Origin: CAYFMP01 sp964344215
GTDB taxonomy: Bacteria > Pseudomonadota > Alphaproteobacteria > Rhodospirillales > Casp-alpha2
Length of the DNA: 64,000 nt
Assembly: GCA_964344215.1 (NCBI GenBank)
Contig: CAYFMP010000009.1
Coordinates: forward strand, 20,136 to 84,135
Direction of reading: 5' to 3'
This document shows positions 31,678 through 40,567 of this stretch, piece by piece; the stretch's first letter is position 1, and every line of letters starts with the position of its first letter. The notes below the pieces were generated by a model that was given only the letters and a program-made list of their open reading frames with translations, was not told the origin of the DNA and searched no databases. Position numbers and translations under genes: made by a program.

Positions 31678-32376
31678 ATGCCTCCGCCCGCGCCGCCCGA
31701 CTCCGACGCCCCTTCTCGTCCCGACTCCCCTGCTACCTCTGATTCTGATCCCCAAGAGGCGAGGAGGGCCGCAGGCCCGACAGGGAAACGACAAGAGGCG
31801 CGGAGGACCGAAGGTCCGACAGGGAACCAAGATGACCCGCCCTCCCCCCTCACCCCGCGCCAGGAGGCGTTCTGCCACTACTTCGTGCTGTGGGGCAACG
31901 CCTCGGTGGCGGCGCGCGAGGCCGGCTACGCCGCCTCTTCGGCCCGCAACCAGGGCTACCGGCTCGCGCGCCGACCGCGCGTCCGCGCCCGCATCGCCCA
32001 GCTCCGGCGCGGCCTGGCCCGCGCCTACGGCCTCGACGCCGAGGTGCTGGTCGGCAAGCTCGAAGCCCTCTACCAGCGCGCCGTCGAGGACCACGACTTC
32101 CACGCCGCGGCGCGCGCCGTCGAGTTGCAGGCGCGCATGGCCGGCCACGTGGCGGGGCGCTTCCGCCTGGCGCCGGCGCAAGAGGCGCGGAGGACCGAAG
32201 GTCCGACAGGGACACAACACCAGGAGGCGCGGAGGACCGCAGGTCCGACTGGGACACGACAACAAGAGGCGCGGAGGACAGCAGGTCCGACCGGGACACA
32301 ACAACAAGAGATGACGACAAACGACGACCCGCCGAACCCGTTCGCCGAGCGCTATCGTTCGCGATCGACGCACTAG
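31678..32376 (+). CDS. Terminase small subunit-like protein with repeat-encoded tails
   Basis: This encodes 232 residues from the ATG at 31678 (a TTG seven codons earlier is possible). Residues about 55-105 are the DNA-binding part of phage TerS: 'LTPRQEAFCHYFVLWGNASV' then 'AAREAGYAASSARNQGYRLA'; 'LDAEVLVGKLEALYQRAVED' follows. Residues about 26-50 and 168-205 are repeats of 'EARRTEGPTG', encoded by copies of a palindromic DNA repeat. No large terminase, portal or capsid gene is nearby. It is therefore an orphan, either a phage remnant or a co-opted DNA-binding protein. Confidence 0.75.
   Translation: MPPPAPPDSDAPSRPDSPATSDSDPQEARRAAGPTGKRQEARRTEGPTGNQDDPPSPLTPRQEAFCHYFVLWGNASVAAREAGYAASSARNQGYRLARRPRVRARIAQLRRGLARAYGLDAEVLVGKLEALYQRAVEDHDFHAAARAVELQARMAGHVAGRFRLAPAQEARRTEGPTGTQHQEARRTAGPTGTRQQEARRTAGPTGTQQQEMTTNDDPPNPFAERYRSRSTH
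31754..31828 (+). repeat. Palindromic repeat inside coding sequence, copies 1 and 2
   Basis: Two copies of a 34-bp unit at 31754-31787 and 31793-31826. The unit contains a five-pair stem with a three-base loop. Copy 1 has GGGCC/GGCCC where copy 2 has GGACC/GGTCC: both stem sides change together. Confidence 0.85.
32180..32298 (+). repeat. Palindromic repeat inside coding sequence, copies 3 to 5
   Basis: Three more copies (about 32180-32213, 32222-32255, 32264-32297), spaced 42 bases so that the reading frame of the terminase gene is kept. Each adds the same peptide, EARRTxGPTGTQ-like. Confidence 0.85.
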
Positions 32377-32420
32377 CGGCGGGCGGGCGGGCAGGCGACG
32401 ACGACGCGATGACGATTTTG

Positions 32421-32455
32421 TTTCCCTGTCGGGCCTGCGGCCCTCCCCGCCTCTT
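32421..32455 (-). repeat. Palindromic repeat, copy 6, inverted and intergenic
   Basis: Same unit in opposite orientation, 45 bases after the terminase stop; its stem is GGGCC/GGCCC as in copy 1. The rest of 32377-32626 is a degenerate run of GACGAC-like motifs with no gene. Confidence 0.8.
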
Positions 32456-32626
32456 GGCGACGACACGATGACGACATTCGGACGACACCGAGACGACGTA
32501 AGGACGACAGGCGGGCGACACGGAGACGAGATATAGAGGTTGTGTGGTTTTTCTGGAAAACGCCTGACAACCGGCGTATATGCAGGGCACGCACGAAGCC
32601 TGGGAATACTGGAACAAGAGACCGCC

Positions 32627-34012
32627 ATGACCAAGAAATGGGCGCCGTCGAGCTGGCGCGGCAAACCGATCACGCAGGTGCCGGAGTATCCGGACGCCGG
32701 CGCGCTGGCCCGTGTGGCGGCGCGCCTCAAAACGTCGCCGCCGCTGGTGTTCGCCGGCGAGGCGCGCAGCCTCAAACGCGCCCTGGCCCAGGTCTGCGAC
32801 GGCGAGGCGTTCGCCCTGCAGGGCGGCGACTGCGCCGAGAGCTTCGCCGAGTTCCACCCCGACAACATCCGCGACACCTTCCGGGTGCTATTGCAGATGG
32901 CCGTCGTCCTGACCTTCGGGGCGGCCTGCCCGGTCGTCAAGATCGGCCGCCTCGCCGGCCAGTTCGCCAAGCCGCGCTCGGCCCCGACCGAGACCCAGGG
33001 CGACGTGACGCTGGATGCGTACCGCGGCGACATGGTCAACGGCATGGCGTTCACCGCCGAGGCCCGCACGCCGGACCCGGAACGCCTGATGCGCGCCTAC
33101 AACCAGTCGGCGGCCAGCCTCAATCTGCTGCGCGCCTTCGCCCAGGGCGGCTATGCCGACCTCAACAAGGTGCACCAGTGGAACCTCGGCTTCGTCGCCG
33201 ACAGCCCGTTGGGCGAGCGCTACCGCGACCTGGCCGACCGCCTCGACGAGACGCTGGCCTTCATGGCCGCCTGCGGGCTGACCTCGGCGACGACGCCGCA
33301 GATCCGCGAGACCGACTTCTACACCTCGCACGAGGCGCTGCTCCTCGAATACGAGGAGCCGATGACCCGGGTCGATTCGACGTCCGGCGACTGGTACGAC
33401 ACCTCGGCCCATCTGCTGTGGATCGGCGACCGCACCCGCCAACTCGACGGCGCGCACGTCGAGTTCATGCGCGGCATCGCCAACCCGATCGCCGTCAAGG
33501 CCGGACCCGGCCTCGATCCGGACGAATTGTTGCGGCTGATCGACGCCCTCAACCCGTCGAACGAGCCCGGCCGCCTGACGGTCATCACCCGGATGGGCGC
33601 CGACGGCATCGAGCAGTCCCTGCCTGCGCTGATTCGCGCCGTCGAACGCGAAGGCAGCCGCGTCGCCTGGATCTGCGATCCCATGCACGCCAACACCATC
33701 AAGAGCTCGAACGGCTTCAAGACGCGCCCGTTCGACCGCATCCTGGCCGAGGTCAGGGGCTTCTTCGCCGTGCACCGGGCCGAGGGCACGCACGCCGGCG
33801 GCGTTCATTTCGAAATGACCGGCCAGGACGTCACCGAATGCACCGGCGGCGCCCAGGCCATTACCGACGCCAATTTGAGCGACCGCTACCACACCCACTG
33901 CGACCCCAGGCTGAACGCCCAGCAGTCGCTGGAACTGGCGTTTCTGCTGGCCGAGACGTTGAAGGAGCAGCGCCTCCGGGAGCCGAGCCGGAAAACCGCG
34001 GTCCGCTCTTAG
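32627..34012 (+). CDS. 3-deoxy-7-phosphoheptulonate (DAHP) synthase, class II
   Basis: This encodes 461 residues, standard for the class II (plant-like) enzyme. Signatures are 'WRGKPITQVPEYPD', 'FALQGGDCAESFAEF', 'VVKIGRLAGQFAKPRSAPTE', 'TSHEALLLEYEEPMTR' and the metal/substrate region 'WICDPMHANTIKSSNGFKTR'. It condenses phosphoenolpyruvate and erythrose-4-phosphate, the first step of the shikimate pathway. The start at 32627 removes an upstream extension without homology. No ribosome site is obvious. Confidence 0.96.
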   Translation: MTKKWAPSSWRGKPITQVPEYPDAGALARVAARLKTSPPLVFAGEARSLKRALAQVCDGEAFALQGGDCAESFAEFHPDNIRDTFRVLLQMAVVLTFGAACPVVKIGRLAGQFAKPRSAPTETQGDVTLDAYRGDMVNGMAFTAEARTPDPERLMRAYNQSAASLNLLRAFAQGGYADLNKVHQWNLGFVADSPLGERYRDLADRLDETLAFMAACGLTSATTPQIRETDFYTSHEALLLEYEEPMTRVDSTSGDWYDTSAHLLWIGDRTRQLDGAHVEFMRGIANPIAVKAGPGLDPDELLRLIDALNPSNEPGRLTVITRMGADGIEQSLPALIRAVEREGSRVAWICDPMHANTIKSSNGFKTRPFDRILAEVRGFFAVHRAEGTHAGGVHFEMTGQDVTECTGGAQAITDANLSDRYHTHCDPRLNAQQSLELAFLLAETLKEQRLREPSRKTAVRS

Positions 34013-34069
34013 AGAAGGAGGCCGGACCGCGGCCGGTGTCCGCCCGAGGTGGACTCATAAGGAACGCGC

Positions 34070-35431
34070 ATGAGGAACGCCATGAGCGACGAGCCGAAGA
34101 CCCGCCCCGAGGTGGCCGGCGTCCAGCCGGACGACCAGCCGCGCGCCCTCCCGGAAGACGATTCCGGCGTCCTCGCGGACGACAAGTCCCGCGCCCCGGC
34201 GGACGATGAGCCCCGCGTCCCGGCGGACGACAAGTCCCGCGTCCCGGCGGACGATACATCCCACGTCCTGGCGGACGATGCATCCCACGTCCTGGCGGAC
34301 GATGCATCCCACGTCCTGGCGGACGATGACATCGCGCGCTGGACCGACCATTACTTTCTCAAGACCAAGCGGACGGTCGAGCGTTTCGGCGATCGCGAAG
34401 TCACCTACGCCGTCTTCATGCGCCGCCCCGTCATCTTCGCGCCGAAGCTGATGATCGACTGGTTGGAGGCGCGCCAGCGCCAGCGCGGCACCACGTTCAA
34501 GGTCGATCTCAATTACGCCGAGGGGCAATGGGTCGGGGCCGGCGAGCCGTTGCTCTACATCACCGGCTCGTTCTTCCATCTGGTCGACCTGGAAACCCTT
34601 TATCTGCAAAAGCTCGGTGCTGCCTGCGTCGCCGCCAACAACGCGTTCACCATGTGCGTCGAGCTGCCCGACGTCGGTTTCCTGGCGATGGACGCCCGCC
34701 ATTGCACCGGCACCGAAATGGCCGAATTGATGGCCTATGCCGCCGCCGTCGGCTCCAAGGCGGCGCGCGACCAGGTCGGCGCCAAGGGCTTCATCGGCAA
34801 CGCGACGCGGGCGACGGCCGGCTACTTCGGCAACGCCGACGGCATGGGCACGACGCCGCACGCGCTGATCGGCTACGCGGGCTCGACGTTGCGGGCGGCC
34901 GAGATGTTCGTCGAAACCTTTCCCGGCCAGCCGCTGACCATCCTGCCGGACTACTACGGCCGCGAGATCACCGATACGCTCACCGTGTGCCGCCGCTTCC
35001 CACAGATGGCGTCCGAGGGGGCCTTGAGCGTCCGCCTCGACACCCACGGCGGGCGCTTCGTCGAGGGTCTCGATCCGCAGGCCTCCTACGCCGTGCTCGA
35101 GCGCCACGTGCCGCTGGCCATTCGCCGCTACCGCAACGAGACCGAGTTGCGCTACCTGACCGGCACCGGGGTGTCGGCGGCGGCCATCTTCCACTTGCGC
35201 GACAGCCTCGACGAGGCCGGCTTCGATCGCGTCAGGATCGTCGCCTCGAGCGGCTTCGGGGTCGCCAAATGCAAGGTCATGGCCGACGTCAAGGCGCCCA
35301 TCGACCTCGTCGGCACCGGCTCGTTCCTGCCCGAGAACTGGCCCGAGACCTACGCCACCGCCGATATCGTCGCCTACGACGGCGAGCCCTCGGTCAAGTT
35401 GGGGCGCGAGTTCCTGCTCAAGCGCAAATAG
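34070..35431 (+). CDS. pncB: Nicotinate phosphoribosyltransferase with repeat-rich N-terminus
   Basis: This encodes 453 residues; the enzyme proper begins near residue 88 ('IARWTDHYFLKTKRTVERFG'). 'DARHCTGTEMAELM', 'FIGNATRATAGYFGN' and 'GTTPHALIGYAGS' match the bacterial/archaeal nicotinate phosphoribosyltransferase family, which makes NaMN in NAD salvage. Residues about 25-88 are eight units of an eight-residue repeat (xVLADDxS) with no counterpart in relatives. AAGGA precedes the ATG at 34070. NadE, encoded nearby, completes the same pathway. Confidence 0.88.
   Translation: MRNAMSDEPKTRPEVAGVQPDDQPRALPEDDSGVLADDKSRAPADDEPRVPADDKSRVPADDTSHVLADDASHVLADDASHVLADDDIARWTDHYFLKTKRTVERFGDREVTYAVFMRRPVIFAPKLMIDWLEARQRQRGTTFKVDLNYAEGQWVGAGEPLLYITGSFFHLVDLETLYLQKLGAACVAANNAFTMCVELPDVGFLAMDARHCTGTEMAELMAYAAAVGSKAARDQVGAKGFIGNATRATAGYFGNADGMGTTPHALIGYAGSTLRAAEMFVETFPGQPLTILPDYYGREITDTLTVCRRFPQMASEGALSVRLDTHGGRFVEGLDPQASYAVLERHVPLAIRRYRNETELRYLTGTGVSAAAIFHLRDSLDEAGFDRVRIVASSGFGVAKCKVMADVKAPIDLVGTGSFLPENWPETYATADIVAYDGEPSVKLGREFLLKRK
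34142..34333 (+). repeat. 24-bp in-frame tandem repeat at the start of pncB
   Basis: Eight units of 24 bases. Units 6-8 are nearly identical (HVLADDAS, HVLADDAS, HVLADDD), units 1-5 more diverged. Length change would keep the frame. Confidence 0.92.
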
Positions 35432-35533
35432 ATGGCGTTGCGGGGGTGGACAGGCGGCGTTGCGGGGGTGGACGGCATCCCCGAGGGCGGACGGCATAGC
35501 GGGGGCCGTCCGGCGCCTCGGCCGCCCGGCGCC

Positions 35534-36757
35534 TCAGCCGTCGAGCTTCTTGAGGATGCGGAAGACGGCGTCGCAGGTATCGGCGCCGTGGCGTTTGGTG
35601 ATTTGCAGCTTGCCGAGATCGGTCTCCAGGAGTTCCTTCAGATCGGCCAGGAAGGCGGTCAGGAAGCGCCTGAAGCCGGCCGGCGTCAGCTCCCAGCCGG
35701 CCTCGTCGCGGTTGACGTCGGTGATCGGGGCCAACGATCCGTTGACCAGCTCGATGAACCAGTCCGAGCGCCGCTCCAGGTCCTCGAAGTGGGCGGCCAC
35801 CGCCACCTGCACGTCGAGCACGATGGCGTTGGCTTCGGGCGACGTGTAGACGTCGTCCCAATCGAAGGTCGGCCCTCTCTCCTCGCGGATGCGGCCGACG
35901 ATCAGGCGGCAGCTTTCCTGGAACTCCTCGATGGCATCCGGCCCCAGCATCATGCCGAGCGCCGCGAAGAACCCCGGCAGCATGCGCCGCCTGATGGTAT
36001 CGAAACCCTGGCGTTCGGTTTCGCCGAACAGGTGAGAGACCTTCTTGACGACGATCCGGTTGAAGGGAAGCTCGCGCTTCTTGTCCCATTCGGCCTTCCG
36101 TTGAGCGTCCGAGAAGGCGTCGAAGGACTGCTCGAATACCTCCGTCAACGCCTTGGTCTGGGCCGAAAATTCCGACTGCATGGTGTCGAGGTCGGCGGCC
36201 GAAAGGTAGCCGCCCTTGGCGTCGGCCTCGGTCTTCAGGCGGTCGACGAACCCGGCCACCACCGTTTCGGCCATCGCCTGGCTTTGCTCTTTCGGCGAGC
36301 GGAGCGGCGCCTTGGCTGTCTTCGGCGCCGCTTTGCCGGGCGCCGGCGGTGGGGCCTTCGCCGGCGACGGCGGGACCGGGGCCCGTGTGGGAGCCGGCGC
36401 AGTTGAGGTCGGTTGCGATGGCGGCGCCGAAAGCGGCGCCTCGGCCGCAGCGGGTGGCGGCGTCGGCGCGGCGGTCGCCGGCGGCGGCGCTTTGGCCTTG
36501 GAGGTCACCGGCATCTTCAGCTCGGCTTCCAACTCGGCAAGAGTGCGCGGCCCGGCCTTGGCGGGATCGGGTTCGGCCGCCGCGTCCGGGTCGATGGCGC
36601 CGCCGGCCTTGGCGTCTCCGTAGCCGCCGGACTTGGTCGGCTCGAATATCGTCGCCTTGCCGCCGCCCGGTTCGGGCGCCGTCGGCTTCAGGCGGGCCGT
36701 CGTATCGGCCGCCTCGCCGGCCAGGATCACTTCCTTGGGTTTCGTTCGTCTTACCAT
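35534..36757 (-). CDS. Unknown protein with Pro/Ala-rich N-terminus
   Basis: This encodes 407 residues. Residues 1-160 are low complexity (Pro, Ala, Lys). The C-terminal 240 residues look folded and helical: 'LSAADLDTMQSEFSAQTKAL', 'GFFAALGMMLGPDAIEEFQE' and 'FDWDDVYTSPEANAIVLDVQ'. No signal peptide or membrane helix. I do not recognise the family. Divergent from nadE with 97 bases between. A 17-bp direct repeat (35434 and 35456 regions) lies in the spacer to pncB. Confidence 0.7.
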   Translation of the reverse strand: MVRRTKPKEVILAGEAADTTARLKPTAPEPGGGKATIFEPTKSGGYGDAKAGGAIDPDAAAEPDPAKAGPRTLAELEAELKMPVTSKAKAPPPATAAPTPPPAAAEAPLSAPPSQPTSTAPAPTRAPVPPSPAKAPPPAPGKAAPKTAKAPLRSPKEQSQAMAETVVAGFVDRLKTEADAKGGYLSAADLDTMQSEFSAQTKALTEVFEQSFDAFSDAQRKAEWDKKRELPFNRIVVKKVSHLFGETERQGFDTIRRRMLPGFFAALGMMLGPDAIEEFQESCRLIVGRIREERGPTFDWDDVYTSPEANAIVLDVQVAVAAHFEDLERRSDWFIELVNGSLAPITDVNRDEAGWELTPAGFRRFLTAFLADLKELLETDLGKLQITKRHGADTCDAVFRILKKLDG

Positions 36758-36854
36758 TGAGGCTTAAACATATGGTTTTCACCTGGCGAATTCCAGCCGC
36801 TTGCACGGCGGGTGGCGTTGACAGCCCGAAGGCCGGAGTCTAGTACCGTTGCCG

Positions 36855-38516
36855 ATGACCGAGACCCTCTCCATCGCGCTGGCCCAGGTCAACCCGACGG
36901 TCGGCGATATCGGCGGAAATCTGGAGCGGATTGGCCGGGCTCGCAGTGTCGCCGCCGACGGCGGCGCCGACCTGGTGGTGTTCGGCGAGCTGACCGTCTG
37001 CGGCTATCCGCCCGAGGATCTGGTGCTCAAGCAGGCCTTTCTCAATGCCGTCGAGGACGCCGTCGCGAAGCTGGCCGCCGACACCGCCGACGGCGGCCCG
37101 GCCTTGCTGATCGGCGCGCCGTGGCGCGACGAGGGTGGCCTCCACAACGCGGCGCTGTTGCTGGAGGCGGGCGCCATCGGCGCCGTCCGCTACAAGTACG
37201 ACCTGCCCAACTACAGCGTCTTCGACGAGAAACGGGTGTTCGCGGCCGGCCCGTTGCCGGCCCCGATGATATTCCGCGGGGTGTCGCTCGGCGTCATGGT
37301 TTGCGAGGACGCATGGACTCCCGATGTCGCCTCCAACCTCGAGAAAGCGGGGGCCGAGATCCTGTTTGCGCTCAACGGCTCTCCGTTCGAGACCGGCAAG
37401 ACCGACGAACGCCTCAAGATCGGAGGCGACCGCGTCACCGAATCCGGCCTGCCGCTGGTCTATGTCAACCTGGTCGGCGGCCAGGACGAACTGGTGCTGG
37501 ACGGCGATTCGTTCGTTCTCGACGCAAGCGGCGAATTGCGCGCCAAGGCGCCGTTCTGCCTCGAAACCGTTGTGGCGACCCGGTGGTCGCGCCAGGCCGA
37601 AGGCTGGGCCTGCGAAAGCGCCGAAATCGCCGAATGGCCGGTCGATTCGGAAGCGATTTACCGGGCCATGGTGCTGGGGCTTCGCGACTACGTCGGCAAG
37701 AACGGCTTCGCGGGTGTCCTGGTCGGCCTGTCGGGCGGCATCGACAGCGCGCTGTCGGCCGCCGTAGCCGTCGACGCGCTGGGCGCCGACGACGTGCATG
37801 CGGTGATGATGCCGTCCCCCTATACGACCGCCGAAAGTCTGGCCGACGCCGCCGAATGCGCGGCGCTTCTCGGCGTCCGCCTCGACCAAATCTCGATCGA
37901 GCCCGGCATCCAATCGTTCGACGCCATGCTGGCTCCGCTGTTCGACGGCCGCGACGCCGACGTCACCGAGGAGAACATCCAGTCGCGCCTGCGCGGCAAT
38001 CTGTTGATGGCGATGTCCAACAAGTTCGGCCACATGGTCCTGACCACCGGCAACAAGTCCGAGATGTCGGTCGGCTACGCGACGCTCTACGGCGACATGT
38101 GCGGCGGCTATTCGGTACTGAAGGACGTCTACAAGACGGCCGTCTTCGCGCTGTCGCGCTGGCGCAACCAGCACCGTCCCGAGGGCGCCCGCGGCCCCGA
38201 AGGCCGGGTCGTCCCGGAGCGCGTCATCACCAAGCCGCCGAGCGCCGAGTTGAGGCCGAATCAGACCGACCAGGATACGCTGCCGCCCTACGACGTCCTC
38301 GATGGCATCCTCAAATGCCTGATCGAGGAGGAGATGTCGCTCGAGGACACCGTCCGGCGCGGCTTTGACGGGGCCGAGGTGCGCCGCGTCTGGCGCATGC
38401 TGGACCACGCCGAATACAAGCGTCGCCAGGCGCCGCCGGGGGTCAAGATCACGCGCCGCGCGTTCGGCCGCGACCGCCGCTATCCCATCACCAACGGCTT
38501 CACGGACACCGTATGA
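36855..38516 (+). CDS. nadE: Glutamine-dependent NAD+ synthetase
   Basis: This encodes 553 residues from the ATG at 36855 (a TTG two codons earlier is possible). The N-terminal nitrilase domain has the Glu-Lys-Cys triad contexts 'ELTVCGYPPEDL', 'YKYDLPNYSVFDEKR' and 'LGVMVCEDAW'. The C-terminal synthetase has the P-loop 'VGLSGGIDSALSAAVAVDAL' and 'TTGNKSEMSVGYATLYGDM'. It converts deamido-NAD to NAD+. The stop overlaps the cysS start (ATGA). Confidence 0.96.
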   Translation: MTETLSIALAQVNPTVGDIGGNLERIGRARSVAADGGADLVVFGELTVCGYPPEDLVLKQAFLNAVEDAVAKLAADTADGGPALLIGAPWRDEGGLHNAALLLEAGAIGAVRYKYDLPNYSVFDEKRVFAAGPLPAPMIFRGVSLGVMVCEDAWTPDVASNLEKAGAEILFALNGSPFETGKTDERLKIGGDRVTESGLPLVYVNLVGGQDELVLDGDSFVLDASGELRAKAPFCLETVVATRWSRQAEGWACESAEIAEWPVDSEAIYRAMVLGLRDYVGKNGFAGVLVGLSGGIDSALSAAVAVDALGADDVHAVMMPSPYTTAESLADAAECAALLGVRLDQISIEPGIQSFDAMLAPLFDGRDADVTEENIQSRLRGNLLMAMSNKFGHMVLTTGNKSEMSVGYATLYGDMCGGYSVLKDVYKTAVFALSRWRNQHRPEGARGPEGRVVPERVITKPPSAELRPNQTDQDTLPPYDVLDGILKCLIEEEMSLEDTVRRGFDGAEVRRVWRMLDHAEYKRRQAPPGVKITRRAFGRDRRYPITNGFTDTV

Positions 38517-39937
38517 CCCTGAAGATCCACGACACCCTGACCCGCCGGAAGGTCGATTTCGTTCCCTTGGACGACAGCCACGTCCGACTCTACGTGTGCG
38601 GACCGACGGTGTACGACTTCGCCCATATCGGCAACGCCCGGCCTGTCGTCGTCTTCGACGTCCTGGTGCGGCTGCTCAGGCGGCTTTACCCGCCCCCGGA
38701 TTGCAAAGTCACCTACGTCCGCAACATCACCGACGTCGACGACAAGATCAACGCCGCGGCCAAGGATACCGGCGAGGACATCGGCGCCATCACCGAGCGA
38801 ACGACGGCCGCCTTCCACGCCGACATGGCGGCCTTGGGCGCGCTGGAGCCGGACGCCGAACCGCGTGCGACCGGCCACATCGACCAGATGATCGCCATGA
38901 TCGCCGACCTCATCGCCAAGGGCCACGCCTACGAGGCGGAAGGGCATGTGCTGTTCGACGTCCCCTCGATGCCCGACTATGGGTGCTTGTCCAAGCTCGA
39001 CCAGCGCGAGATCGTCGCCGGCGCCCGCGTCGACGTGGCGCCCTACAAGAAGGACCCGTCCGACTTCGTTTTGTGGAAACCATCGACCCCCGATTTGCCC
39101 GGCTGGGACAGTCCGTGGGGGCGCACCCCCGAAAATCCGACGGGACGCGGCCGCCCGGGCTGGCACATCGAGTGCTCGGTCATGAGCCGCGAACTCCTGG
39201 GCGACGCTTTCGATATCCACGGCGGCGGCCAGGACCTGATCTTTCCGCACCACGAGAACGAGATCGCCCAGAGCACCTGCGCGCTCGGGCCGGGCTCGTT
39301 CGCCAAGTACTGGATGCACAACGGCTACCTGATGGCCGAGGGCGAGAAGATGTCGAAGTCCTTGGGCAACTTCTATACCGTCCACGAGCTTTTGGACGAG
39401 TTCCCCGGCGAGGCCATCCGGCTGTTGCTGCTGAAGACCCACTACCGCCAGCCGCTCGACTTCACGAAAGAGGGACTGAGTACGGCGAAACGTGAGTTGG
39501 ATTATATGTATAGGGCGTTACTAGACGTTTCGGATATAGACGCTGTCGAGGTCGACACAAATAAATCGACAGTCGCTACCGCTCTGAAAGAAGATTTGAA
39601 CACGCCAGAGGCTTTGACAAGACTGCGCCATGACACGCATCGATTGAACATTCTTCCTAGTTCTTCACGGGACGATCTAGCAAAGACCAAGGGCAATGTT
39701 CTTTTGGCTGCGAGTCTTCTCGGCCTCCTCGAGCAGGACCCGGAAGACTGGTTCAGGTGGGCGCCGAAGGGGGCAGCGGCCGTCGACGACGGCGAAATCG
39801 ACGCCCTCGTCGCCGCGCGAATCGAGGCGCGAAAATCGAGGAATTTTGCCCGCGCCGATGAAATCCGCGACCATCTGGCCGAACAGGGCGTCATTCTGGA
39901 AGACGGCGCCGACGGCACGACCTGGCGCCGCGGCTAG
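38513..39937 (+). CDS. cysS: Cysteinyl-tRNA synthetase with an AT-rich internal patch
   Basis: This encodes 474 residues. HIGH region 'VYDFAHIGNARPVVVFDVL', zinc ligands including 'WHIECSVMSRELLG' and 'DLIFPHHENEIAQS', and KMSKS 'GEKMSKSLGNFYT' are intact. From about 39475 to 39710 (residues about 322-399) codon use turns AT-rich (AAA, TTA, ATA, CTA codons) although the frame and family sequence remain. The C-terminal DALR-like region resumes host composition. Coupled to nadE. Confidence 0.95.
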   Translation: MTLKIHDTLTRRKVDFVPLDDSHVRLYVCGPTVYDFAHIGNARPVVVFDVLVRLLRRLYPPPDCKVTYVRNITDVDDKINAAAKDTGEDIGAITERTTAAFHADMAALGALEPDAEPRATGHIDQMIAMIADLIAKGHAYEAEGHVLFDVPSMPDYGCLSKLDQREIVAGARVDVAPYKKDPSDFVLWKPSTPDLPGWDSPWGRTPENPTGRGRPGWHIECSVMSRELLGDAFDIHGGGQDLIFPHHENEIAQSTCALGPGSFAKYWMHNGYLMAEGEKMSKSLGNFYTVHELLDEFPGEAIRLLLLKTHYRQPLDFTKEGLSTAKRELDYMYRALLDVSDIDAVEVDTNKSTVATALKEDLNTPEALTRLRHDTHRLNILPSSSRDDLAKTKGNVLLAASLLGLLEQDPEDWFRWAPKGAAAVDDGEIDALVAARIEARKSRNFARADEIRDHLAEQGVILEDGADGTTWRRG

Positions 39938-40154
39938 GAATCCCGCGGCTTTCCGGCGCTTCGGGCAGTTATGACCTTCGTCGAGGGGGGTCCTATGACC
40001 AATGCCTGTGATTACCGTCAATGACGGATTGGGTATGCTCCGGGTACGATATACGACAATCGGGCACGAAGCCCGCCAGCGCCCCCGGGGGAAACGACCG
40101 GCGCCGCGAGCGCCGTCAACGGAAGGACAGGGCAATCCAACACGGGAGCACCCC

Positions 40155-40439
40155 ATGAGCGACGCCAAACCCGAACCCGGCCCCCGCCCCGACGCCGCCT
40201 CCTATGCCAGACTGAAAAAGGCCGTCGACGACTGGGACCGAGCCACCTCAGAGGCACAGGCCGCCAGCGACGAGTTTCTCGACATGACGATCGATCTGAA
40301 ATTCGCCGTCGAAGCCCTGGAGAGGTCGTGCCGCCGCTACCTGCACACGACCGGCCGCATCAGGCTGAAGCCGCTGAAGGCCCGCGCCATGCGCCTGGCC
40401 CGGATCATGGACAGCTACCTGGTCGGCGTCGCCGACTGA
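40155..40439 (+). CDS. Unknown small helical protein
   Basis: This encodes 94 residues from the ATG at 40155 with GGGAG six bases upstream. The sequence is helical and charged ('YARLKKAVDDWDRATSEAQA') with a basic C-terminal part ('IRLKPLKARAMRLARIMDSY'). A single Cys. No family recognised. The upstream 217 bases after cysS show no gene. Confidence 0.6.
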   Translation: MSDAKPEPGPRPDAASYARLKKAVDDWDRATSEAQAASDEFLDMTIDLKFAVEALERSCRRYLHTTGRIRLKPLKARAMRLARIMDSYLVGVAD

Positions 40440-40478
40440 GGCTCGGCGGCACGGCGGCGGTGATTGGCCGGCCGCCGC

Positions 40479-40562
40479 ATCCTTCGATACGCCGCTGGCG
40501 CGGCTGCTCAAGTTGAGGAGATACTTTGGCCTCGCTCTGAGCAACGTCGAAGGGCGAGGCCG
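40479..40562. repeat. REP-like inverted repeat
   Basis: CCTTCGA (40481) pairs with TCGAAGG (40547), and GGCCTCGC with GCGAGGCC near the end. It resembles the widespread 'catccttcgagacgcc' intergenic elements of alphaproteobacteria. Lies between convergent genes. Confidence 0.6.
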
Positions 40563-40567
40563 GGCGC

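Noticed and set aside
31754..32298. CRISPR-like array
   Set aside because: Units are palindromic, encode peptide repeats, and lack unique spacers of constant length; no cas genes in the window.
34142..34333. CRISPR-like or minisatellite noncoding array
   Set aside because: The 24-bp units are contiguous and in frame with pncB.
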